A stretch of DNA of 64,000 nt from the NCBI GenBank assembly GCA_020636095.1, contig JACJYN010000003.1, forward strand, positions 1 to 64,000, read 5' to 3'. Each line of letters starts with the position of its first letter. Positions within the stretch are counted from its first letter, which is position 1. The DNA is from Lewinellaceae bacterium. Lineage in GTDB: Bacteria > Bacteroidota > Bacteroidia > Chitinophagales > Saprospiraceae. The notes under the pieces are model-generated. The model made no database searches. It saw nothing but the letters and a program-made list of their open reading frames with translations, and was not told where the DNA came from. Position numbers and translations under genes: made by a program. This document shows positions 18,001-27,000 of the stretch, piece by piece.

Positions 18001-19471
18001 CAATGTCTACCAGCGATTCGCTGACCCAGAACTGGCAGAGGTACCAAAAAAAGCAGCTTATCGGAAACTGCGGCTCTTCTAGCAGCATGCGCTCCGCCAG
18101 AGGTTTATTGTTCTCGAGGAAAAATAAGACGGCGTCCAGATAATGGTAAATGTCCTGGTATCCATTCGGCTGGCGGATGGCATGTTGGGCAGTATTGTGG
18201 GCATTTTTGTAAAGCCTGGTATCCTGTGGATGCAGCTGGGCGAGGATATGGAATATTCCTCCTAGGCCAGAGAGTCCCTCCTTTTTGTTGCCGGACACTT
18301 TCCGGGCCAGGCGCTGGGCCTTATCGAAAGTATCCAGCGCTTCGGCATAACGGCCCTGTAGCAAATGGCCGATACCGGGAAAAACAAATTGTGACACCTC
18401 GTCGAAATGGCCTGCCAATTTTCCCACCTGCCTCCAATCCCCCCGCAGTATATTCAACTGAACCAGCAGGCGCGCCAGTAGAGGGCGGCCCTCCCCGGGC
18501 AGTTGCGCTATGTTGTCCAGCGTGTACTGGAAAAAGCCATTGTCGAGCGAAGACAGGGAAAAGGTATCCATGGTGAGGCGCTGGGACAATAGGAACGACC
18601 GGACGCCGGCGGGGAAGGACGCCAGCCGGTCCGCGTTGAAATCCTTATCGAGCCAGTATTCGATGAGTTTACTCTGGGAAAACCTTTCCCTGTCCAGTTG
18701 GATCAGCGCGAAAAAGTTGCGTTGGAATAAGACGGTATCGCCGGCATAGCGCCCGATGCGCATATCCCGGAACAGCCGGTTGTGAGCGGAAGCATGGTAC
18801 CAGTAGAGGTTGGACGGAGAGGCGTGCCGAATGGGGAAAATTACTTCAGAAAATTCGGGGTCTGTAGAAAAATAACGGCCGCACAGGGCGTCGGCAAAAT
18901 CTTTGGGGCATTCGTATTGTTGGAAAGTTACGGCCAGGAACCCCTCGTGGACGAGTTTTTTCAACAGGGGTTTCACATCGGCGGGGTATACATTTTTTTG
19001 CCGGCCCCTAAATTTCGCCGCGTTAAAAATCTCTATCAACTTGGTTTGCGATACCGATTCCCAGAGTACAGCGGCAATCTTGAGCAGCCGTTGTTCCGTT
19101 TTGGACAGCTCTTCGTAGGCCTTCATCAGCTCGTCTACGCTTCGGCCCTGAGGCGCAGGCCCGGAAGCGGATGGCTCCATTTTGTTCCTACTCTTTTCTT
19201 CCCGGATCTTAAACAGTACGGCGGCGATGTGCTTGCAGGGGCCGCCCCAGTTATAAGGGCAATCACAGGCATAGTGCTCAATGCCGCCATTGGCGAGAAG
19301 GTTTACTTCCACTTCATATTCGTCGCCGCTGCCGTTTACGAGAGCATACCACTCCTCCATGCCCTCAGCGCTTGCCTTTTCCAGGAATTGTACCTTGCCG
19401 CTGCGAAAATAGCGTCTTCCCCGGCCGAGGACCGCGGAAGAGAAGGACTGTTCAAAATTGTTAATGTTCAT
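15056..19471 (-). CDS. SWIM zinc finger SNF2-family helicase
   Basis: 1471 residues. The N-terminal SWIM zinc finger is CDCPYNWGGPCKH, with C69-x-C71-x7-C79-x-H81. A long middle region (~120-980) has no recognised domain. The SNF2 ATPase occupies the last ~480 residues: DDMGLGKTVQAL (~1030), DEAQAIKN (~1127), MTGTPLENHLGELW, then LVFSQFVDHLKILEKHL, GGTGLNLTAADYVIHTDPWWNP and TDRAHRIGQQRP (~1407). Predicted ATP-dependent DNA translocase or remodeller. Such proteins are widespread, and no methylase or nuclease partner is adjacent, so I do not assign it to a defence system. The gene is intact over 4.4 kb of GC-rich sequence, in contrast to the frameshifted GC-rich hsdM and hsdR. Confidence 0.9.
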   Translation of the reverse strand: MNINNFEQSFSSAVLGRGRRYFRSGKVQFLEKASAEGMEEWYALVNGSGDEYEVEVNLLANGGIEHYACDCPYNWGGPCKHIAAVLFKIREEKSRNKMEPSASGPAPQGRSVDELMKAYEELSKTEQRLLKIAAVLWESVSQTKLIEIFNAAKFRGRQKNVYPADVKPLLKKLVHEGFLAVTFQQYECPKDFADALCGRYFSTDPEFSEVIFPIRHASPSNLYWYHASAHNRLFRDMRIGRYAGDTVLFQRNFFALIQLDRERFSQSKLIEYWLDKDFNADRLASFPAGVRSFLLSQRLTMDTFSLSSLDNGFFQYTLDNIAQLPGEGRPLLARLLVQLNILRGDWRQVGKLAGHFDEVSQFVFPGIGHLLQGRYAEALDTFDKAQRLARKVSGNKKEGLSGLGGIFHILAQLHPQDTRLYKNAHNTAQHAIRQPNGYQDIYHYLDAVLFFLENNKPLAERMLLEEPQFPISCFFWYLCQFWVSESLVDIGKVERYRGQLAADGYAWMAAEMNALLGALGHPTDGYPLPESKPLIHLLPRIEEWENAIKVLLELGGKAPASVEPGSRIAWLVDFEKGWAQARHQTIGKNGSWTKGRVVAFDRLMRGEVEGLTPQDESFIRTVRHAWGSEIIVDGKEENWKPLVGHPLLFLRKSPATAVQLVEAKPTLIAKRTHEGYQMHFTHNAQAAGAKVEKESPTRYLFIEVTEQMARIARAFNGKSLRVPQHAEAQLREALSGLARLVPVQSAFEDENLPTVQADSRICVHLLPVGDGFHVELYVKPFREIPPYVKPAEGEAFVIGLMNGQRTVANRDLEAEKKNRNALREQVPVLKNSRPHGGAWQLEDAESCLQLLLELRPLLEAEAIILEWPKGEKMRIDSVAGFDQFRLSVSDGSQWFELNGELKVDEETVLTLQELLALSEQQSQFVEISPGKFLALASEFRQRLKGINGLISATKKNGILQLHPLAAPAIEPFTEAVKDLEVSRKFRESKERLEQAFAQKYRLPKNFNASLRPYQREGFLWLQRCAAWGVGACLADDMGLGKTVQALALLTARAKLGPALVVAPASVCRNWVAETARFAPALTPILFSESERENAIKKARKGQLLIVTYDLMAREEEIFTQKEWATVILDEAQAIKNRATKRSETAMGLNAGFKIAMTGTPLENHLGELWNLFQFLNPGLLGSIGQFNERFALPIEKYQDANRREQLRRLVHPFILRRRKDEVLKDLPEKTEITLTVELPPEERAFYEALRRNAIEKLDTTAGDEQAGQQHLRILAEIMRLRRAACHPALADGGATFTRSAKLELFSEIVDELLDNGHKALVFSQFVDHLKILEKHLKSKKISYQYLDGSTPGKKRQAAIEAFQAGKGDIFLISLKAGGTGLNLTAADYVIHTDPWWNPAVEDQATDRAHRIGQQRPVTAYRLVAEQTIEEKILQLHAKKRDLADSLLAGADVSAKLSADELMGLLKEGTSG

Positions 19472-19570
19472 AATGCCAGTATTGAGTATACTCCATCCAT
19501 GGCCGATAACGCAAATATAAACAGAAACTGCCCAGCCAGGCCATTCGTGTGTATGACAAAATGCACAAAG

Positions 19571-19840
19571 CTATGGAAATCTGAGCTTCCCCGTGAAAGG
19601 GCGGGATATTTCCAGCCGCCTCCCTCCCCCCGATAGGATAAGGCCAGAGCCTGAGCCCTGCCTCCGTTGGCCATGGCCCTTGGCGGCGAGCCGAAGGGGC
19701 GAGACAAGCAGTGCTTTCAGGTCCTTCTTGAAAAGAGGAAAATTAAAATCCTGTGGCAGTTCCATCTCTTCCATGAACTTGCTTCCAAGTACCTCGAGGC
19801 TGATCTGTTTTACGAATGTGAAGTTTGAAAATTGTTCCAT
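19571..19840 (-). CDS. Short hypothetical ORF, possibly a fragment
   Basis: 89 residues. The N-terminal ~45 (MEQFSNFTFVKQISLEVLGS, then MELPQDFNFPLFKKDLKALL) look protein-like. The rest is low complexity and overlaps the 5' side of the SNF2 promoter region. No family is recognised; it may be the start of a degraded gene. Nothing else is seen between 19472 and 19987. Confidence 0.25.
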   Translation of the reverse strand: MEQFSNFTFVKQISLEVLGSKFMEEMELPQDFNFPLFKKDLKALLVSPLRLAAKGHGQRRQGSGSGLILSGGGRRLEISRPFTGKLRFP

Positions 19841-19987
19841 TTGAGTATTGATGAATTCTATGAAAAAACAAGATTAACCTTATTAAGTCAAGAAATTGCA
19901 GTGAAAAATAGAAAAAATTGACTTGGCTTTGGGATTAAACTTGTGTTTTTATTCAATAAACCTGATCTTGAAATCTAAAATCCCAAA

Positions 19988-20386
19988 ATGATGACTGGCA
20001 ACACCCTAGCCCTGAAAACGGCAGGAACGCTGATTATCCTGTTCCTTGGCTTATTGCTCACCATTCAATATGCCATTCAGTCCACTCCTCCACTCCCTCA
20101 GGATTGGGCTGCCGCACCGGAAAATATAGTTAAGTATGATCCGGTTCATTTGGAGCGTGAGTTTGAACAAACGCTGGAGAAAGTTAAACGTGGGGAAGCT
20201 ATTTCACATGAACAAGTCAAGCGATTAAAAAAAATAAAACGCTATCTTGAACTTTTGAACGTTACACCAGCCCTATTGGCTCGGTTGTATCAACTGATTG
20301 ACGAAATTTTGGCATTAAATGATGAATTAATCTATCCCGAAGATGGAGACTGGCGAACTGACCAGGAAGGAAACCCAGATCATTGA
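19988..20386 (+). CDS. Small membrane-anchored hypothetical protein
   Basis: 132 residues. One N-terminal hydrophobic helix (residues ~10-28, LKTAGTLIILFLGLLLTIQYAI) is followed by a charged helical segment with likely coiled coil (LEREFEQTLEKVKRGEAISHEQVKRLKKIKRYLELL). It overlaps the next frame by 44 bp, suggesting a two-gene unit. Family not recognised. Confidence 0.5.
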   Translation: MMTGNTLALKTAGTLIILFLGLLLTIQYAIQSTPPLPQDWAAAPENIVKYDPVHLEREFEQTLEKVKRGEAISHEQVKRLKKIKRYLELLNVTPALLARLYQLIDEILALNDELIYPEDGDWRTDQEGNPDH

Positions 20387-20570
20387 GGCCTACTTCAATT
20401 ACTGGAAAGAACATATAAAAACTATTGAAGACAAAAACCGCGTAGTTCAGTTCGAACACATCATGAGTCATGTGGCTGAAGAGCTGTACGGCCCCCGCAT
20501 AGCCTTCGAGCTGGTTGTCCGTTTCTTTCTGGACGATAAGGAGCCGCTGTCGATGGCGACGGATCGGTAA
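20343..20570 (+). CDS. Small hypothetical protein
   Basis: 75 residues, helical and acidic (TRKETQIIEAYFNYWKEHIKTIEDKNRVVQF, then VAEELYGPRIAFELVVRFFLDD). It overlaps the 3' end of the preceding membrane protein gene in another frame and ends just before the convergent HepT gene. No recognised family. The amino-acid composition looks like a real protein. Confidence 0.45.
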   Translation: METGELTRKETQIIEAYFNYWKEHIKTIEDKNRVVQFEHIMSHVAEELYGPRIAFELVVRFFLDDKEPLSMATDR

Positions 20571-20574
20571 AGTT

Positions 20575-20919
20575 TCAACTCATTTTTTTCAGTACAAGGC
20601 TCAGCTGGCGCTTCAACACCGGAATATGAACTTCCACAATTCTCCAGACAATCTCAAAATCCACACCAAAATATTCATGCACTACAATATGCCGTGATCG
20701 AATAATCTTTGACCATTCAACCTCTGAGTAGGCATCCCGAGTCTCTGAAGAAATCATCTTAGCCGCTTCTCCCAGAACCTGCAAATTTCTTAAAACAGCA
20801 TCTGAAGTTTTCAAATCCCTGGAAAAAGAATTGAAATCCATGCCTTCAGTGAACGCCAAAATGCGCCTTGCAGCTTCAAGCATATCCTCCACCAATACCT
20901 TATCAGAACGCTCAGACAT
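20575..20919 (-). CDS. hepT: HepT-like HEPN RNase toxin (DUF86)
   Basis: 114 residues from the Met at 20919 (MSERSDKVLVEDMLEA); an upstream Met at 20940 would lengthen the overlap with mntA. The HEPN active site R-x4-H is seen in RSRHIVVHEYFGVDFEIVW, with the HxY tyrosine that MntA AMPylates. The typical DUF86 segment DAVLRNLQVLGEAAKMIS precedes it. Predicted toxin RNase neutralised by the nucleotidyltransferase encoded just upstream. The pair appears intact, unlike the MNT/HEPN cassettes on either side. Confidence 0.85.
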   Translation of the reverse strand: MSERSDKVLVEDMLEAARRILAFTEGMDFNSFSRDLKTSDAVLRNLQVLGEAAKMISSETRDAYSEVEWSKIIRSRHIVVHEYFGVDFEIVWRIVEVHIPVLKRQLSLVLKKMS

Positions 20920-21205
20920 ATACCAGGTCCTTTTCCACAAATGGCATCATATTAGGCCGGATGGCTTTTTTAGATACGATATCCACTTTGTGCTGGAGAA
21001 GCTCCTCCAACTCTTCGACGAGGTCGACAATTTCAAAACCTACAGGTTTAGAAAATTCAACCAATATATCAATATCACTCTCCTCCCCGGCTTCACCACG
21101 AGCAAAAGACCCAAAGATGGCCAACTCTTTTATCGGATAAGTGGCAAAAAGACGGCTTCTGTTTTCCCTTAAAATCTTTCTTGCTTCTGTTAAGTCTACC
21201 ATCAA
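20912..21205 (-). CDS. mntA: MntA-like nucleotidyltransferase antitoxin
   Basis: 97 residues. The minimal nucleotidyltransferase motif GSFARGEAGEESDIDILVEF carries the two metal-binding aspartates, and VDIVSKKAI provides the third acidic position. By family (type VII TA) it AMPylates the tyrosine of HepT and so inactivates it. The 3' end overlaps or abuts hepT. Two Met codons at the start (21205/21202) are both possible. Confidence 0.85.
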   Translation of the reverse strand: MMVDLTEARKILRENRSRLFATYPIKELAIFGSFARGEAGEESDIDILVEFSKPVGFEIVDLVEELEELLQHKVDIVSKKAIRPNMMPFVEKDLVYV

Positions 21206-21299
21206 TTCAGGTTTTTCCTCAATTTACAAAATATTGAGTTCACTTCCCAATACAGGAAGTATAAAATACCCTTAAAGCCTTGTTTTTCAATAGAAATAA

Positions 21300-21875
21300 A
21301 AGAATTGTTGTAACGGGAGGTACAAACCCTTTCATCATTGATGTACTTTTCAGGTTTCCCATCAGGTCGAGAATTTCCTGACTATCCTGAGGAGGCTCAT
21401 AAACTATCTCACCCTCATTATTTTTTAAAGTTGTTCCCGGCAGTTTTCTGAATCCGGCATTGTTTTTTCAGTTGTTCCCGGATGGCGAGAATTGTACGAT
21501 TCGTCAACAACTTGAGTTTCCCGGACCGCCTGAAAGCCGGTGATCAAGGCAGCCACATAATTGTGGACCTCCTTCGCCGCCGGTGTAATATAGGTTTCGT
21601 CGATGGAGGCTTTGAATAATTCATCGTTGGTGGTGATGATGTTTTCCACCGCGGAGCTGTCTTTTTTGCTTCCTGTAAGCCAAGCGTATTGATCAGAATG
21701 CTTTCGTGGGAATGGTTTTCGCTTCCCCTTTGAGTTCAGCCAGGGCACGGCTTGCTTTGGTAAGTTGGCGCAATATGGGGATGGTTTCCAAAGGGTGATG
21801 TACTGGAAGGGGGCCTTCGGAAGCTTTTTCTTCTGATGCCTCATAGTGTTGGTTTGAATACGCACAAAAAAACAA
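21300..21875 (-). pseudogene. Fic protein remnant with multiple frameshifts (copy B)
   Basis: Pieces in different frames reconstruct a Fic N-terminus: LETIPILRQLTKASRALAELKG (frame of 21693-21875), then KDSSAVENIITTNDELFKAS with the SAVEN inhibitory motif and TPAAKEVHNYVAALITGF. LLTNRTILAIREQLKKQ follows in a second frame, then AGFRKLPGTTLKNNEGEIVY and EPPQDSQEILDLMGNL in a third. At least three frameshifts are needed, and the sequence ends before the HPFxxGNGR catalytic loop. Retains more of Fic than copy A (11875-12252) but is more frameshifted. Confidence 0.8.
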
Positions 21876-22015
21876 CTAAAATGTGCATTTCAAGATTATT
21901 TCCACAAAATAATTAGAAATTTGTGCAAATCACAATGCTTTTTCCCCTTCATCAAAACATCTTGCTTTGTTGCAATCCGCTGTTTGTTTCAGCCCATTTT
22001 AGATTCCTGGTTCTG

Positions 22016-22339
22016 CTAATACTCCGCCCCTGCTTCTTCCCGCTGATAAAAAACCTTACCCACTCTCCTGATGTGATCAATCAGGTTCGGATTATCGATA
22101 TGCTCAAAAATGGAAAGATCTATCATGTAGGGCAGCAGCAGGTCATCCAATTCGGTTTCTATTCGGAACAACGTTTTGAGGTTTAGGGCGGGCCCCAGTA
22201 ATGTAAGGTCGATGTCGGAACCAGGCCGATAAGTTCCCTTTGCTCTCGAACCATAAAGCATTACCTTCTCCACTTCAGGAAATTGGGCAAAGATGCCGTT
22301 CATTTTTTCAATCGTATGTTCTTTTAATCCGTATTTCAT
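22016..22339 (-). CDS. MNT nucleotidyltransferase, intact (copy B)
   Basis: 107 residues, with VMLYGSRAKGTYRPGSDIDLTLLG as the active-site segment and a normal end REEAGAEY. Nearly identical to the first 106 residues of the copy at 12565-13044, whose stop is missing. Role by family: nucleotidyltransferase antitoxin of a HEPN toxin. Its HEPN gene immediately upstream has lost all but the N-terminus, so this would be an orphan antitoxin. Confidence 0.85.
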   Translation of the reverse strand: MKYGLKEHTIEKMNGIFAQFPEVEKVMLYGSRAKGTYRPGSDIDLTLLGPALNLKTLFRIETELDDLLLPYMIDLSIFEHIDNPNLIDHIRRVGKVFYQREEAGAEY

Positions 22340-22460
22340 AATTCTGCTCCAGGTCAGATAGCTTCCTTTCTTTTGATAGTTTTACTGCTTTCTCCAATTG
22401 AGCTAAGGCTTTATTATAGTTGGAGAACCGTTGATGCCATCGGATGTCTTTTTTCATCAA
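22335..22460 (-). pseudogene. HEPN partner, N-terminal fragment (copy B)
   Basis: Reads MKKDIRWHQRFSNYNKALAQ followed by LEKAVKLSKERKLSDLEQ, the N-terminal helix region of HI0074-type proteins. It then runs directly into the MNT start region in a different frame. The middle and the R-x4-H active site are deleted. It complements copy A (13041-13313), which keeps only the C-terminal part, so the two partial copies together describe one ancestral gene. Confidence 0.75.
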
Positions 22461-22679
22461 TTCAGGTTTGCCTAAAACTACAAAATATAGAACCAATTTA
22501 CAATGTACGAAGTTACTTGCTTCACGTCGAGGATGCAGGTGAACTTTACGTTATGAATCATACAACCCCGAGCCTTCATCTTCTTTCATGATCTCGATGA
22601 GCAATGATTCTTTTCTTCTCCCTCTCCATTTTTAGCAAATATTTCCCAATTTTGCCAAAAGCTCACAAAACGAAGCATA

Positions 22680-22993
22680 TCCTATTTCAGCTATTGGCAA
22701 AGCTTCGATTACCCCTTCGGCAAGACAAGAGAAACCCTTGGCTCGATTTTTTATGACCTGGCGAAGAACTCAAAGCTTGACAGAAGAATTGTTGACGCTA
22801 CCGCCGCCTTGAACGCTTCGCGCATGGGCATCTACGAGGTGCTCGAAACGAAAGGCAAGGTCATAACCTCAAAGGAATTACTGACAAATGTAATCTTCCA
22901 CAGCACCTGCCTCACCGGATACAATGGCAAACCCGGAGACCTGATGTTCGCCAGGATCGTCCCCAGCCTGTCCGAGCCAAAAGGGCCTTCCCT
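22680..22993 (+). pseudogene. Internal fragment of the 279-aa hypothetical protein (copy B)
   Basis: Corresponds to 14009-14323 of copy A (SYWQSFDYPFGK, then TLGSIFYDLAKNSKLDRRIVDATAAL and onward to VPSLSEPKGPSL) with scattered changes. The sequence before it (22625-22679) matches the untranslated leader at 13640-13693. Thus ~315 bp including the start codon were deleted between two flanking points, and homology is lost after gggccttccct. Not expected to be expressed. Confidence 0.8.
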
Positions 22994-23172
22994 GGCCGAC
23001 CGCCTCCAAAAGACTCATGGCATCCTATACTATGGCATACACCAAAAAATCAGCACTTTTTATATCTTTAGTGAGAAATGCATGAAAAGGCTTTTATTTG
23101 CATCATTAGGCCATCTACTTTCTTCATTAAGAATTGTTAATAATTCCTCGCTCAAATTTACTCATTCAGGCA

Positions 23173-23595
23173 ATGGAAGAAGAAAAGATTCAGCAAGCAA
23201 GGCCGGCCCCCGAAGATTGGGAAACCTGGAAGGACTACCGGCTGAAATTACGAAAAGAATCACCGGACAGGCTGGAAAATGGGGCCAAACAGCTGATTAC
23301 GCTGATCACGCTGGTCATTGCCATTTATGGGGCACTGGGGGTTGAGAAACTCCAGGCGCTCCCATGGCATAGCCAATTGCTGATCAAATTTGCATTGTTC
23401 TTATGGCTGCTTTCAGCATTCGGTGCCCTGTGGGTTGTCGTTCCCAGCAAATATGAGCTGATCCCTGATAACACGAATGCGGTAAAGGAACTATTGGATG
23501 CAATCATATCCAGCAAACGCAAAAGGCTCAATTACAGCCTCTGGTTATTCGGCGCGGGAATAGTTGCTCTGGGAGTTGGAATTATCTTATCCTAA
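23173..23595 (+). CDS. Small membrane protein next to the CHAT gene
   Basis: 140 residues from ATG 23173. A charged N-terminus (MEEEKIQQARPAPEDWETWKD) is followed by three hydrophobic stretches: LITLITLVIAIYGALGV, then LLIKFALFLWLLSAFGALWVVV, and LWLFGAGIVALGVGIILS at the very C-terminus. No enzyme motif. It precedes a small Zn-ribbon gene (10 bp gap) and the CHAT gene on the same strand. In immunity operons such proteins often serve as membrane effectors or anchors, which is only an inference here. Confidence 0.6.
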   Translation: MEEEKIQQARPAPEDWETWKDYRLKLRKESPDRLENGAKQLITLITLVIAIYGALGVEKLQALPWHSQLLIKFALFLWLLSAFGALWVVVPSKYELIPDNTNAVKELLDAIISSKRKRLNYSLWLFGAGIVALGVGIILS

Positions 23596-23605
23596 TTTTA
23601 TTCCG

Positions 23606-23827
23606 ATGAAAAAAAAATATAAAACCGAATTTGTCAAAGTACCTGTTATTTGCAGCTGCGAGCTGAAGAAAAAACTCGAGTTAGAAGTGGAGATCATCAA
23701 AGGCAGCAGTGATGGGGAAACATTTACCGCTCAGGAAATTAATTGTCCTGATTGCAAAAAGGCCCGATTCATCATCAAAGTTCCAGGCAGGGTGCCGCCG
23801 GACCCTTTGGTCAGGCTTTCATTTTAA
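23606..23827 (+). CDS. Small zinc-ribbon-like protein
   Basis: 73 residues (MKKKYKTEFVKVPVICSCEL). Two cysteine pairs, CSC near residue 16 and CPDC near 48, suggest a small metal-binding ribbon. Basic N-terminus, beta-rich. It lies 10 bp after the membrane protein and ~190 bp before the CHAT gene. No family recognised. Confidence 0.5.
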   Translation: MKKKYKTEFVKVPVICSCELKKKLELEVEIIKGSSDGETFTAQEINCPDCKKARFIIKVPGRVPPDPLVRLSF

Positions 23828-23923
23828 GGCGTTCAAAAAAGGGGGATGAGTAACTTATAAATATCTCGCACAAAATCAACAGGAACAAAACCACAAGTCA
23901 GGAGTAAGTTGGCGCCTATCGTA

Positions 23924-24028
23924 ATGCCCCACCAATCTAACATAGAACAAGCCTTTTCAGACATCCATCTTCCGGAAAGAACCGACGGCTCCAGCCCGAA
24001 AAAAACCTCAGGCCATGAACTGGATTAA
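23924..24028 (+). CDS. Possible 34-residue leader ORF
   Basis: ATG at 23924 (MPHQSNIEQAFSDIHLPERT) runs to a TAA at 24026-24028. The CHAT gene start at 24015 lies inside it, in another frame. The arrangement would allow translational coupling. No homology is claimed; it may be chance. Confidence 0.2.
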   Translation: MPHQSNIEQAFSDIHLPERTDGSSPKKTSGHELD

Positions 24029-27000
24029 TATAAGGATCAATGTTGATCACTTTCCCAAGATTCAATCCGAACTCCTGGAAGCCTACCGCGATCTGCGGTT
24101 TGAGTTAGAAGACGGTTTGGATAAGATCAACGCTCAGGAATGGGCCAACATGAAAGAGGCAATGGTGGAGATTCTTATAAAAAGCTACGACTGGAAGTCT
24201 CTGGTTGCAGGTGATGCTGAGCCTCGGAACATCGTCCTTCACCATCCGGGGCCAACTGTTCTGAATTTGCCCTGGCAGGAAGCCAATCCCGGGCTGGACT
24301 GGGAACTGGTGAACTATCCTAATTTATTTTTTTCTTACAGCAATGTCCCTATAACTGATGCCGGCCCGGTTTCCTTATCCCCACTTCCGCTCCGTGTTCT
24401 GGTTTTGATCTCCTCTCCGCTGGACCACCAGGGGCGGCTCGATTATGAGAAGGAAGAAGCCGCCCTTCGGGAAGCCTTTTTCCCATTGGAGCAAGCCGGA
24501 ATAGCAGAATTGGTCATCACTTCCTCCGGTTCACTGGAAGCCTTGGAGCGGGAATTGAACAACAATTCTTATCATATCCTACACTTCAGCGGGCACGGCC
24601 ACTATTTACAAAACCAGCCTTACCTCCTCATGGAGGACCCGCATACCCTTTTCAAAAAGGAAGTACCTGCCGCCGATCTCATTCAAACCATCCGGAAGAG
24701 CCGATTTGGCAAGGATCTCCAATTGGCCTTTCTGGGCGCCTGCCAGACCGCTCGGGGAGAGGGCGATGCCCCGGCAAACCAGGGGCTGGCCCAGCAGCTG
24801 ATACATGCAGGCATCCCGGCGGTAGTGGCTATGAGCATGGCGGTGCTGGATACTGCCGCGACTGCTTTTTCTACTACCTTTTACCGCGGCATAGTGAAAG
24901 GGCTGGCCCTGCCCGAGGCAGTACATGCCGCAAATCAATCCGTCAGCCAGATGATGGCTGCATCGGAAAGCGGCAACGAGCTGCAGCGGTCCATACCCAG
25001 GCTGTATCTGGGGCGGAAAGTTGAACGGCTATTCAACCCGAACCCGAAGGAAGCCCGTAAAGCGGAAAAGAAAAGCTTTTTGCCCCTACGGAAAAGCTGG
25101 GAAATTAAAGGGCTGCCGGAAGAGGCGAGCCTTACGGCACAGGGGCTGCATTTTTACGGCCGCCGGAAGGCCATCGAAAAAGCAATACAGGGCATTCGCG
25201 ATGAAAAAGGCATTGCCGTCCGGGGCTTCCGGGGAGTTGGGAAAACGGCTTTTGCCGTAAATATCGGAGAAAGGCTGAACGCACAATATGATGTTTATTA
25301 TTTTGATGTAGCCACACAAGCGCCCGAGAAAGCTGCTCAAAGGCTCGGACTGGGGCACTACAGAGCCGACAGCCAACATCCTGCAAATGAGGAAAACTTC
25401 CAGAAGCCCCATCTGTTGCTCCTGGACAATTATGATTTTTTAATTCTGCATCCGGAAGGCAAGGATCAATGGGATGGCCTTATCGAATACCTGGCCGCCA
25501 TCCCTGCTGTTAAGCTGATCTTGATCAGTACGTACGAAACTGAGCTATTCCCCAAAAACGACCTTGTCGACTTGCCATTGCCTCACCCGCCGACAACCGA
25601 TTTCCGTCAGAAATTTCTGGACCTTTGCGGCAATAAGCGGGCTGGCAAAGGAGCCTCAGCAATAGCGTCCAAAGTGGAAGAAGCCTGTTGCGGTAACTAT
25701 GGGTTATTGCATCATTTGTTTGATAAGGCGGAAAAGGAAGGCCAAGGGATAAGCGATCTTCTGATGGATGAAAGAGAAAACAAGAAATATGCTCTGGAAT
25801 ACAGTTTGAAGGCCTTTTTGCACCAACTTATCCAATCTCTGGAACCCGAAGTACGAAAAGCTCTGTTTTTTCTGGGCTACCATCCAACGCCGGTAACGGT
25901 GGCGGCCCTGAAGGCACAGCCTGTTATTGCCGATACCGACATTAACGACAGTTTAGATATTCTTCAGGGCATGGCTTTGATCGAGCAGGGCCGGGACGAG
26001 ATCGTAGGAGAACAAGCATGGTATGTGCCAGACATTATCTTCAGGTACCTGGGAGTAGAAAACCTGAGGAACGATGAGAAAGACGTGCAGGGGTTTTCTC
26101 AGGAAGCGGCGGGCCGGTATTATGCAGATCTGGTGCAAAAGCATGACCAAAGAGGCCATTTGGAAGCAGCGTATAAATTTGCTTTTTTGTCAAAAAACAA
26201 GAAATTGTTCCTTGAGGTGGGCCCCACCTGGGTCGATCACCTATATGGTGTGCATCAATACGAACTGGCCCGCAAGATGGGAGAGGAACTCTGCGAACTC
26301 CTCGGAAGCGACACGCCGACCAGGCTTCACAACCGCCTTGCCATAACTTACCGAAACCTGGACAGAATCGGCCGCAGCATTGAACATTACAGAACAGGCA
26401 TCCGAAAGGCTGGCGAAGAGGGCGATGAGGAACTCCTGCTGACCCTTCGCAGCAACTATGCCCGCGTGCTAACCAGCGCCGGGAGAAACCAGGAAGCCAT
26501 GCAGGTGGCGGAGGAGGCCCTTTCCGATGCACTGTACAAGGGAAATACAAAAGCAGAAGCCGTCCTGTATCAAACACTGGCTTTCCTTCAGGTACAGGAA
26601 AAGTCAGCATACTCTCAGGCCATCGAATATGCCCAAAAGGCAGAACACATCTACCGGGAGGAAGAAAACTGGGCGGGGGCAGCCGCAACGCTGGCCCCAC
26701 AAATCGAGATCCACCTGAGGCAGGGCAACCTCCCCAAAGCGCGGCAACTGCTGGACGAAGGGCTCGAACTGGCCGCCCTGGCCAAAGACCCTAATATTAA
26801 AGCCAGAATACAGTTGATAAACGCCAAAGAACAGTATATAAAAGGCAAATATGACGAAGCGTTGTCCGTACTTCGACCGGTAGTGTCATTTTCAACAAAC
26901 AGCGGGGATGTTCAACTCCAGAATGAGGCGCAAAGCCTTATCAGCCGCATCCAGGATGAAAATAAAGAAGAAATACTTATCGACAGCCTGAAAAAGGCGC

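Noticed and set aside
15056..19471. SNF2 helicase as part of a DISARM-like or similar defence system
   Set aside because: No methylase, nuclease or other system partner is next to it; SWIM/SNF2 helicases also occur alone.
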